From: Dichetophora obliterata
Taxonomy: Eukaryota; Arthropoda; Insecta; Diptera; Sciomyzidae
Direction of reading: 5' to 3'
NCBI GenBank assembly: GCA_963920525.1
Contig: OY986436.1
Span: 29,215,318-29,279,317 of the forward strand
DNA: 64,000 nucleotides
The position numbers and the translations under genes are program-made. Of this stretch, positions 1-9,545 are shown in pieces (positions within the stretch are counted from its first letter, which is position 1; each line of letters opens with the position of its first letter). The notes under the pieces were generated by a model, which did no database searches, was not told where the DNA came from, and was given only the letters and a program-made list of their open reading frames with translations.

Positions 1-1449
1 TAAAATGTCATGCTTCATGTCGAAGCAAACGTTGTCTGAAACGTGAAAACTGTTTAACTCATTAAAAATACATTTAGCTTTAACTCCAGTGTCTTGAAAA
101 TTACTTTGCAAGAGATCTTCTTTGAATTGAGTTTTATTTCGGAGAAGTTGCTCGTTTTCCGAGGTAGCAATTTTCATTTCATCTTTGGTAGCTCTACATG
201 CCCGACAGTAACGCTTTGCATTAAAAGATTGCACGAAACCTAAAATGCTATTCACTTCTAAATTGTCACCTACTACGAGCCCTAAAACGAAATGTATTTT
301 TAAAGTGTCATTAAGTGATTCAATCAATAAGCCTTCCTCTAGTGATTTAAGTTCTTGAATTAAGTGGTAAAAAGACGTTTCATTTCCACAATCTTTTAGA
401 TCTTTTGTTGATATGAAGGCAGCATTAAAAATAAAATCCAGTTTTGAGAGGAGATACTGTGACATTGTAGGAAAATTATAGTAAGCAGCGCAAATCGAAA
501 ATGTATGACTGCCCAGGGCGTTATTTATTTGAAAATCATCAAAATATAAAACATACGGAATAACAAGATGAGAATTAAATTTAAATTTTATTGATTGAAA
601 AAGTTTTCCGTTACAAAAATTTGAGATATTAGTATCTTCGTACAACTTTTCTGTATTTTTGAGTGTCATTTGTAGAACATTTGGTATTTCAAAAAAGGAT
701 TTAAACTGAAATTTCAATGGCATTATTTGCACACTAAGGGACTTTGTATCAATTCTGGGATTTCCTCTAGCGACTACGCCAGCTATTTCATGAAAAATAA
801 CAAAAGAATTTGGATTTTCATATAGTTTCAACTCTTTTAAAACTTTAAAGATACGATGCTCAGATTTTATTTCTTTGAAGGGATCATTACAAAAAACTAG
901 TATGCACTCAAGGTCTTTTTGAAGTTCGGTCATTAAGTTAATTGGTAAATTAAAAAGAATGTTTCTAATTGAAGCCGATATTGTGGAAATTAAGTTTGCT
1001 ATCATACACTGAATTTGAAGAACTTCTCTTCTTGGCATCGCATTTTTTTAATAAAGTTGTAGACATAAAGCCAAAGATTTGTACTTTAATTCAGTTATGG
1101 TTTCCATTATATCAACATTACATTTTAAATCTATTTCTGTATGTGGTGGTGTTTTCATTAACGGCTCAACTAATAATTGAGGTCTATTACTTCTCTGGAT
1201 AACTCTAGAGGATAAACCTGCACATTCTGCTGGTGTTTGTGGATTATGAAATATGCTTTCTTTGTTCTTAGAAGTCTCATGAGTTAATAAATGACGTTTT
1301 AAAGAACTTAAGCTTGAAAAAATTTGCTTACACTTATTTTGCTCGCATTTCATTTTATCTTTATTTGTTAATAAGTGTATATATTTCAAATGTCTAAGAA
1401 GAACATTCACGTTACAAAAAAACTGAAAACATTTAAAACATTTGAACAT
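1..1449 (-). pseudogene. C2H2 zinc-finger, transposase-like protein; partial, interrupted by an in-frame stop
   Basis: Reading leftward from the ATG at 1449, the frame opens with two C2H2 fingers: Cys4-x2-Cys7-x12-His20-x4-His25 and Cys35-x4-Cys40-x12-His53-x3-His57. It reaches a TAA at 1048-1050 after 133 residues. The same frame then stays open, with no further stop, to base 1 (about 349 codons), so the window edge cuts the gene. The downstream half has sensible protein composition and includes a GLVVGDN segment, a Cys-x2-Cys pair (YCRACR, near 200-211) and a DMKHD motif at the edge. I recall insect and cnidarian uncharacterised proteins with a zinc finger followed by an MHD-type motif that resemble DNA-transposon transposases; that family assignment is from memory and tentative. 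The isolated TAA makes a recently inactivated copy most likely. Stop readthrough or a sequencing error are alternatives. It follows the SAMD3-like unit by only 10 bases. Confidence 0.6.
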
Positions 1450-1459
1450 TATGAAAAAT

Positions 1460-3500
1460 TTATAAATTTTCTTTGTTTTGATTTAAAAATGTAATAAGAG
1501 ATGTTAAATTTGAAGTTTTTACATCGAATTCTGAATCAATTTCATAGAAATATTTCTGTATAAACCTCCATGGCATTTCACAAATTTTAGGGTACTTTAG
1601 ATTAAAAACATGGAAGATTTTAAAGCATAAGTCTAAGCTTTCAATAAAAGAATTAAATTTGTACAAGGTTTTGTCAAAGTAAACATAAAATGATTGAAGA
1701 CTTTCGGCAGCGTCTCCTTCCACAATAATAAAAGGCTGAATGAATTGTGGCTTTTTTCTTCGAACTGCCTTCTGTGATAAACCTTACTGAAGGCAATAGA
1801 ATGGAATTCAGAAAAATGGTATAAATGTAGTCCTCGCAATCTATAATTAATAAAAAATTAAATTAGGCCAGGTTGCTACTATAACGTTAGTTTGATTTCA
1901 GATTAGTATTACTAAAAATATCACTTACCAATTTTGTTATTAGATTTTGCTAAAATTAAGAGATCTCTCGATTGCTGATTGCGAATATTGTTATTGTAAT
2001 AAATTGAAATAATTTCTTTAAAAGCGTTCCACTTAGATGTTAAAAGATGTCCTTTATCTGGATACAGCACATTAAAATCCAGATTTATCATTAAAAAAGA
2101 TGGATATTAGATAAAATATTTTCAATAAAGTTAAATGATCTTGTAAAATACCAGTGCAGGTCCTCTAGAGTCCTTCAATATAGGCCACTCCTGTAAAAAC
2201 TCAACATTTGATCGTTTCTTTAAATCGTTTCGACGCAAACTAAACGTTTTCTGCCATATGTCGATTGCCTCCAACCAATTAGACCCATTAGTTTTAAGCA
2301 AAGATTTTAAAGAAGAAGATATAGTTTCATCTACTTCAAGATCTTCTTCTATTGATGAAACCAATACTTCACTGGAAATGGATATTGCCGCAACAGGACT
2401 ACACCTTCTCTGTTTTGTTTTTAGGTTGAAATATTTGGAGTAGAGCTTTCCTGAAGGATATTTTTTCTTTTCACGTGGAATATAATAATAATTCTATAAT
2501 AAAAAACAATAAGTAAAGGGATTATCAAAATTGACATAAATTGTTACATCTTCATTGGAAAAGAAATTTTAGAACAAATTTTATATTACCTGACTGTCTG
2601 TTTCTTTCGGAAATAACACTGTTATTTCATTAAGTATTCTGGAGAAATGTTCAGGTTTGAGTTTGACTTCTTTTACCATAACTTCCTCCAGAATTATTTT
2701 AATAAGGCTGTCACGATGCTTATTGGTCAAGCATGAGTTCTCCTGATAATATTTTATTATTTGCCTTCCCCTTGAAGTTTCGCTCAAAATATGGAACAGC
2801 GGCTATAATAAAATGCATTAACTAAAATGTATACAAAGTTTTTGCTTTTAATTTGTTACCTGTAGATCAACTCTACAAACAGAGTTAAATTATGAACAAG
2901 GTGAGTCGTCTTGACGAGGTTTTTGTAGCCAATTAAAAACCTTCGACGTCTGGCTCAAAGTTTCGTCTTCATTTCCAAACTGAAAACAAAAAATGCAAAC
3001 GGCAATTAAGTCTGGTAATATTTACTAACGTTGCCAATTTTAAAACTGCCGCTTAATATGTACGCAGCAAAATACAATTGTTACGCACAGAAATTGCGTT
3101 TTATACATATATACATTACCTGAGACTTGCGCCTCTGGAACTCTGAACTCTGCTCGAAATCCTATATTTTTTATTGCCTCTGCAATGTCTTCTTTGCTTA
3201 GATATTTTAAGCTCCTAAATGTAATTCCTGAATCTAAAGAACACATAATGTTATTGTTTATTTCAGATTTTTATTTTTATTGCTGATATACTTACTTTTT
3301 AGATCATTAAAAAGGATTTCCAGACTAAATTCTTTTAAAAGACTTAGGAGATCTGTGTCATCCTCAGTCAAATTTTTATTTAATGAACCCTCCGCAATAA
3401 CGCACGTATATGTTAATGCACTCGGGTCATTTATTTCGACATCATTGCACAAAAACTGCAATAAATCTCCTTCTGGCAATACTTCTTTTTGGCTGCTCAT
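1460..3500 (-). pseudogene. SAMD3-like (sterile alpha motif) gene, seven exon-like blocks, apparently decayed
   Basis: Exon-like blocks, in transcription order, are 3500-3296, 3233-3120, 2979-2860, 2802-2590, 2493-2152, 2091-1929 and 1771-1460. Blocks 1-2 encode an acidic N-terminus and a SAM-like helical domain (LLKEFSLEILFNDLK, then SLKYLSKEDIAEAIKNIGF). Block 4 has GRQIIKYYQEN, block 5 has PREKKKYPSGKLYSKY and LQEWPILKDSRG, block 6 has INLDFNVLYPDKG, and block 7 has QPFIIVEGD and SLDLCFKIFHVFNLKYP. That order matches what I remember of SAMD3-like proteins in insects and fish. Lesions: blocks 2 and 3 do not join in phase, a TAA lies in frame at 2890-2892, the intron before block 6 lacks a 3' AG, blocks 6 and 7 do not join in phase, and the conserved stretch expected between them is absent. 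Introns 3 and 4 (2803-2859 and 2494-2589) join cleanly in phase 0. The cellular role of the family is unclear to me. Confidence 0.6.
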
Positions 3501-3736
3501 TTTGAAATATTTTCTTTCACTTTTTCGTAGTATTTAACACGAATAAAAAAGGCAAATAACAAAACGCATTGTACAAATGTTAATTTAAAATAAACAATGC
3601 AATTAAACTTTACATTTTGTAAACTAAATGAAACACTTTAATGTAAAAAACGCGTCAATGCAATTCAAAGTCAATTTTAAAGTAAAACAAATGTAACACT
3701 TTAAATTATAAAATGAAAGCATTTAATTTGAAAGCA
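3501..3736. other. Upstream flank of the SAMD3-like gene, AT-rich
   Basis: No reading frame. The left end should hold the promoter of the minus-strand SAMD3-like gene, but I recognise no clear TATA box or initiator. From about 3620 the sequence contains degenerate CACTTTAAAT words that lead into the minisatellite. Confidence 0.4.
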
Positions 3737-3921
3737 AACACTTAATATTTAAAATGAACACTTTAAATGAGAAACCGTCACTTTAGTCTTTAAAGTAAAC
3801 ACTTTAAAATTTAAAATGTACACTTTAAATGAGAAACTGATACTTAAATAATTAAAGTGCAACACTTTAATATTTAAAATGAGCACATTAAATGAAAAAC
3901 AGACACTTTAATTATTAAAGT
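3737..3921. repeat. 61-63 bp tandem minisatellite, three clear copies
   Basis: Copies start at 3737, 3798 and 3861, each opening with AACACTT and containing ATTTAAAATG, an ACACTTTAAATG-like word and a final TTAAAGTG-like word. A fourth, decayed start is visible near 3922. The repeated core is the self-complementary TTTAAA within CACTTTAAAT. Degenerate relatives of the same words extend left to about 3620 and right to about 4200, so the array was probably once longer. Confidence 0.7.
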
Positions 3922-4739
3922 GAAAGCTTTAAAATGAAAAGTTATCATTTTTTTTTTTAAAAAATTTTAAGATTTAAAGTAAATACCTTAATTTTAAATA
4001 TTATTACATTTAAGATTCACTTTATATTTTAAAATATTCATTTTAAATTTTATTTAAATTAATAAATTTAATATTAAAATTGTTTACTTTTATTTTTAAA
4101 TTTAGACAATTTTAAGTTGATAGACTTCACTTTAAAATTAAAAATTTTCAATTTATTTTTGAAAGCAAGAACTTTAAAATTTAAAATTAACACTTTTAAA
4201 ATATATTTTTTTTATTTTTTCCCATAAGATCCTTGAGGGAGCCGCACTTTAAAAAAATGTTAAAACTTTCACTTTAAATTTTTTAAATTTTTTTTTAAAT
4301 TTTTTTCTCAGTGTAAGACATGTCCGTGAATGGTACTGTTTAGGTCTAACTTGATGTCAAGACAATTATGGGCTGTGTATGTGTGTTTGTGAATGTTTAA
4401 TTGTGTGTGAGCTCGTCGTTTCATCGAGTTGTCAGTTTATGTTTAGGTTTCGGCTCGTAAAGTTGATTAACTTTGGTTTGATTTTATATAATTTTTTCGA
4501 TGTAGCGCAAAGAAAATGCATCTTTTATTGAAATTAAAGTTTCTGTAGGCAAATCTTTTAGCGCAGTGCCATCATGTATTGCGACACAAAGTGCTACCGG
4601 GCCATTCAACCCCACTCAAGCCCCATAACCAGAAAAAATATACCATCATCGAGTTCTTTGGTCAATTTACCATGACCAAATGGATAACTGAATATCTCCG
4701 CTGTAGTTATGTTGGCCAATCAGCAACGAGTTAGAGGAA
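3922..4739. other. AT-rich non-coding stretch with degenerate CTTTAAA words, then unassigned sequence
   Basis: 3922-4310 is almost pure A/T with scattered CACTTTAAA remnants of the neighbouring minisatellite. 4311-4739 is more mixed in base content, includes a short GT-rich stretch near 4376-4410, and may be the decayed upstream part of the piggyBac-type element that follows. I see no intact gene. Confidence 0.4.
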
Positions 4740-5235
4740 TCAGACTCGGTACCCTACGACAAAATAAAACTTACATCCAAGAGAGCTACGTCCACACCCC
4801 ACAGACGAATGGAAAATGGAACTTTTATCTGTCGTAACCAGGAAGAAGAAGAAAAGTTTTTTCTTTTTTGTCAATCATGAATTTCCCACGAAGTGCCAGC
4901 AGTAAGTCAAAAAGAGGACATAAATATCGTATACAACAAATTTAAAGGCTGATTATACATAAAGGACTATATGTTGTCTAAATATAGCACCAAACTTAAA
5001 ACAAATAGAGGGCCATTAGCTATTTTTTCCAACATGATCGAGGTGGCTGCGTTGGGTGCATTTTGTGTAATTTTTAGCATTCATCCAAATGCGAAAAAAG
5101 ACGAAACTCTCGTTGAGGCTTCTTGGCATCACTTGGCTTTGATTGGCGATGTAAAACATGAAACCCATATGAAAGGCGCACTCATAATCGAACAACCCGA
5201 TACATTAACGTCCTGGCTGCTTTTGAGCTTATGAT
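4740..5235 (+). pseudogene. piggyBac-type transposase relic (3' coding part)
   Basis: This is the C-terminal region of a DDE transposase of the piggyBac (DDE_Tnp_1_7) type, broken by at least one frameshift and one stop. At 4748 a frame reads GTLRQNK, resembling the (L)VGTxRxNKRxIP stretch of the family. In another frame YNKFKG starts at 4932, matching the YNxTKGGVD segment, then a TGA interrupts at 4950-4952. The same frame reopens at 4971 with MLSKYSTKLKTNRGPLAIF, a good match to the conserved KTNRWPLAIFYNMID region, and ends at 5234. The family's conserved Trp is replaced by Gly here. Family knowledge is from memory. The element ends and TTAA target duplication are not identifiable. The copy cannot make an active enzyme. 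Confidence 0.65.
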
Positions 5236-5999
5236 CCGCTGCAATTCCATCCGCTTCAACTGCGAGAAAAACTGGTCGGTTGCCATCGATGGGTCGTTTG
5301 TGTGGCTATTGATCCCAAATCAAGCATGTCTCTTTAGAATACAATTGCCGACAGAAACCAAACGAACTAAATTTAAAAATTTTAGTCTAATACGACCCAA
5401 ACCCTCTGAAATATAGCATTTTTATTGATTTGTGGGCGGTTAAAGGTGGATGTGGCAAAATTTCCTAAACCATCTCGTACTTGAAATAAATAGACTGCCA
5501 AAATTTCAGCTCGATCGACCCAGTCTATAGACATCACACAGACGAACATGATGACAAAGAGCCCTGCAGTTAATGGCACTAGTACAAAAGTAGTGATTTC
5601 ACTAGCCCCTTGGTAGCCAGTACTAGTTACACTTCAATCTACCTTCTTTGTATTCAACTGGCGAATTTTACACGAGCAAGTCATAGTAAGGGGTCAATTG
5701 CTACCTTTTACACATGCATTCCCTAGTTACTTCACTAGTCATGAAGAGCTAGCTTTTTCGCTAGTTGATATTGGAACAACAACAAAAAAACAAGGCAGAG
5801 TGACATAACCTTACTTTTGATACCCATAGTTTTGTTGAAAAATTAAAAAACATGTTTTGAAGGTCACTTTTTCTAACTTTTGACCCGCATAGCTTCTAAA
5901 CGACTTGAGAGCGATCTTTAAGTTTTTCATTATTAGCTTTTTTAGCTTCAAATACACATTTTGTAAAAAAGCCATTTTAGCTAAAGGTAAAATGGGCTC
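5236..5999. other. Non-coding stretch with dispersed-repeat debris
   Basis: No credible gene. 5480-5560 contains a CAGCTCGATCGACC word followed by CACACAGACGAACATG, a pattern I associate with dispersed repeats in fly genomes. 5580-5760 is unusually rich in ACTAG/CTAGT words in both orientations, suggesting remains of a small inverted-repeat element. 5870-5930 shows partial similarity to 13795-13845. Confidence 0.35.
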
Positions 6000-7090
6000 C
6001 GCGAAAAAACTCCTATAAAAAAAAAAAATGAAATAACTCCCAAAATTTCCCAAACAAAGTTAGGAGTTATTTCACATGGAAAAACTCCTAAGTGTTAGGT
6101 GTTTCATCTTTGACTGTAAGGTGTCTGTTCATTATATAATAACTCCTAAAAAGTTGCTGATGAAATAAGTCCTAATTAGCAGCTATTTCATTTAGAGTTG
6201 TTAGGCGTTATTTAACTCCTATGGCTCTATGAAATATGGTTATAAAACGAAAAAAGGGCATGTCCATATAAAGCCCAAATGGTTTCTTCATTTATGATAT
6301 AACAATTTGCCCTCATAAGAAATGTGGGTTTAAAATTCCGTACAAGGGAAAACCATTTTATCGGCCAAATATAATTTTATATGTTGGGGCAATATTTCAT
6401 ATTAAAAAAGATCCTGAATTTGGGCCCTTATTTAATTTTTCGTATTGTGCATTTTTCCAGAGGTCTTCAGCCTTCCCTGCTCTCTTTATGGTCACGGCCA
6501 GAATAACTAAAAGTGTTTTTTTAATTTTCTGAAAATTAGGACTTAATTCATCACTTCCGTTTAGGTTTTATTTCATAATGAACATACTCCTCAATGTGAG
6601 GTTTTATTTCATAATGTACATACTCCTAAATGTTAGGTTTTATTTCATCTTTTCTTTAGGTCTTGTTTCACGAAGAGTTAGGAGTTATTTCATCTTTCAA
6701 CATTAGGACTTATTTCATTTACTGTTAGGAGTTCTTTTATTAGGAGTTATTTCGTAAGGACTTATTTCGTTAGGAGTTATTTCAACCGGTAAATGTTCCC
6801 AATTTTTTTCCAAAAAGAATTTGGTTCTGATTTTATTTTCGGTTTGGGCGATATTCATTTTTGATTTATTTTGTATTTTATATATTTTATAAAATATATT
6901 TTATATTTTATTTTTGTAAGTCTTAAATATTTTGGGTTTTATTTCATTTCTGTTTGGACGTTACTTCATTTTTGGATGCTTTATTTCATTTTTTATTTTG
7001 GGCGTTATTTCATTTTCTTATGCCCAAAATGTTTTGGGTTTTTTTTATTTTTTATTTTGGGCGTTATTTCATTGGACGTTATTTGTCTGA
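6000..7090. repeat. Cluster of GGAGTTATTTCAT-like motifs in both orientations
   Basis: A 13-17 bp motif, consensus TTAGGAGTTATTTCAT, recurs many times with irregular spacing. The leftmost copy is inverted (ATGAAATAACTCC at 6028-6040). Forward copies lie at 6063, about 6686 and about 6740-6784, with variants (TTAGGTTTTATTTCAT) at 6570-6650. A further variant, GGGCGTTATTTCATT, repeats at 6990-7070. The inverted left copy and forward right copies give the 6028-6784 block an inverted-end look, like subterminal repeats of a non-autonomous DNA element. No coding sequence is present; the short frames within are low-complexity by-products. Confidence 0.55.
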
Positions 7091-7160
7091 ACCTTTATTT
7101 ATATATATTTATATATATTTAAATATATTTATATATATATACATTAAACATATATCTCTA
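7081..7160. repeat. AT simple repeat (TTTATATATA)
   Basis: Low-complexity run of TTTATATATATT units, about 70 bp, directly after the last GTTATTTCATT-type motif. Confidence 0.7.
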
Positions 7161-7677
7161 CTTTTTATTATGTTATAAACTAGTTTTCATTTGAACTTTT
7201 TTTTCACTTTTTGCTTTTGAACTGTAACATTTAACATATTTTTCAAATTTTAATTTTGAGCTTCAGTTCAAAGATTTTTCAGAGCCTGCTTCATATTTTA
7301 ACGATCGACTTTGAAAATTTTTCTGAATGCCATCTTCCAACAATCGCCGAAATAAGCAAAATAAGATTTCGGAAGTGTTTTTTAATCTCTCATTGATCGC
7401 TGAGGCGATCAAAAAGCGATATCTCTGCCAAAGAACACTTGGGCGAATCGCAAGTGACTCGCAAAATCAACTTCTCTTCCAATCGTCTTCAAGCACGGCA
7501 GAGGAGGATATTCGTAGACTGTACAAGTGTTTGTTCTATTGAAAATACACATTTTTAGTGCTGGCCGGAAAACAAGAGTTGTCGGATTCGTACACTTTGT
7601 ATACTGTACATTTAACAAACGCACGTTTGTAAAAATCTGCAATACTTAAATATGAGAATATTTAAATGATATAATTT
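7161..7677. other. Non-coding, nothing recognised
   Basis: AT-rich at first, then of mixed composition. A small GCGATC-containing inverted motif near 7395-7425 is the only structure noticed. The short frames at 7327-7542 (plus) and 7409-7642 (minus) overlap each other, have no family resemblance and are taken as chance. Confidence 0.4.
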
Positions 7678-7765
7678 TGGCGGCCTCAAAAGTCAAGTGA
7701 TAGTGCGCTTGACTGTCGGTCAGAGAACCCGGGCTTGAATCCTGTCCGAACTGGTCCTACGCTAT
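7678..7765 (+). mobile_element. tRNA-derived SINE-like fragment
   Basis: The segment has the layout of a tRNA gene: GGCGGCC at 7679, an A-box-like region about 7693-7705, an anticodon-arm-like stem (TTGA/TCAG) around a seven-base loop with GTC in the anticodon position, and a good B box GGCTTGAATCC at 7732-7742. The acceptor stem has no partner and the T stem has a mismatch, so it is not a working tRNA gene. A SINE head or tRNA pseudogene fits better. The 3' limit is a guess. Confidence 0.5.
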
Positions 7766-9430
7766 AACCTTTCTTTCCTTATTTCTAATCAGAGGAAACT
7801 AAACTTTAAATCAATTAACAACGAAAAGTTGTCGTTGTAGTGTCAGGAAAAGTTTGTGGAGAGGAACGCTTAGTAACTTGATTTAACTGAGGTCAAAGCA
7901 TTACACTTGCTTCAGATTTAATATCACATGTTTCTACAGCTTCTGCAACATTAAAAACATCCTACACAAAAGTTTTTCTTGATTAATCCCTTCTTTCATT
8001 CTGTGGTATCAAAAATTACCTAAAATATGTTCAGAAAAAGCCTGCGGGCACCTTAACCTAGCTTAAGTATAAAAATTATATTAATAATACAAGCTTAATC
8101 TATTTATTTATAATAGAAGCATTTATTAAAATTAAATACCATGCGCATAAGACTCAATTGCAGTATTTGACTTTGATTGAATTAAAATGCGGATTTTGTG
8201 TCATCATAAAAGTGTAATACACAATACAAGATTTACTAGAATTAAGTACAAGATTTTCGACCGTGCAGAAAGAACCGAGACAAAGACCAAGAAGCCACAA
8301 ACTCTTCTATTTAGGGGTTGATTTTGAAGTCAGGCAGGTTCAAAATAAAGATATACCGCCAAAAAATGCGCTATTTATCCAAACTGTTCTCAACAATCCA
8401 AAACCGTCAAAGAACTCCGATGCAACACATACAATGACTCTTTAAACGGAAATGACCAACCTAGAACAAACCGGAACAGAAAGATGACAATTCTCAACAA
8501 TGCGTATCTAATAAGAAACTTATCCGTTTAAAAATATTCTTAGAGTAGAGGTAATAAAAATGTGAATAGCTTGACAAAAAAATTCACAAATTTTCATAAC
8601 GTTGTAGATGACGACGGATTAGAAAAGAGGCAGAACAAAATTTTTAATAAATGTTTCAATTCTATCTTACAATATCCTTTACATTTACAGAAAAACTATT
8701 TATTTTTTTTACATTGTTAAAGGCGTTATTTTATAATTTTTTATTTTTATTAAATGGTCAATAAAATTGAAGAAATTATTTTGTATAGTGGTGAAGGAAT
8801 TGCTTGTAGAAATAACCATAGTTGAGAGAGTTGCCTAAGATTTCAATACATAATTTATGCGATACTTCATTGAGCTCCTACTGTTATGCTTCTGATGTCA
8901 AAAGACTAAACATAAGACCTAACAGCGCTTTCTACTCTTAAAAAATACTACATGTTTTTTATATTAGCAGTGAACAATAGAAACGGGAAAAAATTTCTGA
9001 GTTTGAGGCAGGGAGCAGAAAAGCAGTGAACGAAACCGCTCGAATGGGACACTTACTAAACTTTGAATGTTTGAAAATTCCACTCTCAAGCCCGGGTCAG
9101 AAATTTTTTTTAAAGAGCTGTTGCTCACAATCCGGAGCCAGACAAAATCATCCAAACTGTTTCCGCCTGTGAGCCTGAGCCTTCTTGCGAGCAGGAGCCA
9201 AACAAAACGTTTAAACCTGCTCGTGCCGTGCATCTATTCACTCCTGCTCGCTGGGACTAGGAACTGTATTTCAATATCTAAGCTGTTGGAGCTGCATGCT
9301 TATTTAAAACAAAGTTGCCATCAAACAAGGGTCCACTACCACCACCGCATGTCGTGGATTTCACTCAAAAGTAAAAGTGTTTTTTTGAAAAAGGCATAAA
9401 ACGTCTAAGCGTTTTATTTCAAACTATAAC
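7766..9430. other. Long intergenic stretch upstream of the CAP gene
   Basis: No credible gene. 8988-9000 (AAAAAATTTCTGA) and 9097-9109 are perfect 13 bp inverted arms enclosing about 96 bp. The 8990-9260 part is richer in G+C than its surroundings and repeats GCAGGAGC/GCTCCTGC-type words, so it may be an old inserted repeat. The frames at 9067-9399 (plus) and 8964-9233 (minus) overlap across this segment and show no domain. Confidence 0.4.
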
Positions 9431-9431
9431 A

Positions 9432-9439
9432 TATATAAA
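9432..9439 (+). promoter_or_regulatory. Candidate TATA box of the CAP gene
   Basis: TATATAAA lies about 107 bp before the chosen ATG, and GACAGTT, an imperfect initiator, follows about 20 bp downstream. The surrounding DNA is AT-rich, so a chance match is quite possible. Confidence 0.3.
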
Positions 9440-9545
9440 TGAATATGCTTGGTGACAGTTTCTTAAAAATAATATAAAAAAAAAACTTGCATTTGGTTCT
9501 CAAAATTTATCACACTACAAAAAGTTTTCTTCCTGAACCAGCCAC

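Noticed and set aside
1633..1839. 68-codon minus-strand frame overlapping the last SAMD3-like block
   Set aside because: It is an alternate frame of the block that reads QPFIIVEGD and SLDLCFKIF, which has the family resemblance.
6871..7178. Two overlapping hydrophobic frames rich in Phe, Tyr and Ile
   Set aside because: They are translations of TTTATTTCATTTT and TATATA repeats; low complexity, not membrane proteins.
7678..7765. Functional tRNA gene
   Set aside because: The acceptor stem has no 3' partner and the T stem has a mismatch.
8263..8445. 60-codon plus-strand frame starting MQKEPRQRPRSHKLF
   Set aside because: Composition is more protein-like than most chance frames, but I see no domain, homologue or splice context.
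9067..9399. 110-codon plus-strand frame upstream of the CAP gene
   Set aside because: It overlaps a minus-strand frame across a repeat-like segment, shows no domain, and has no supporting splice or promoter signals.
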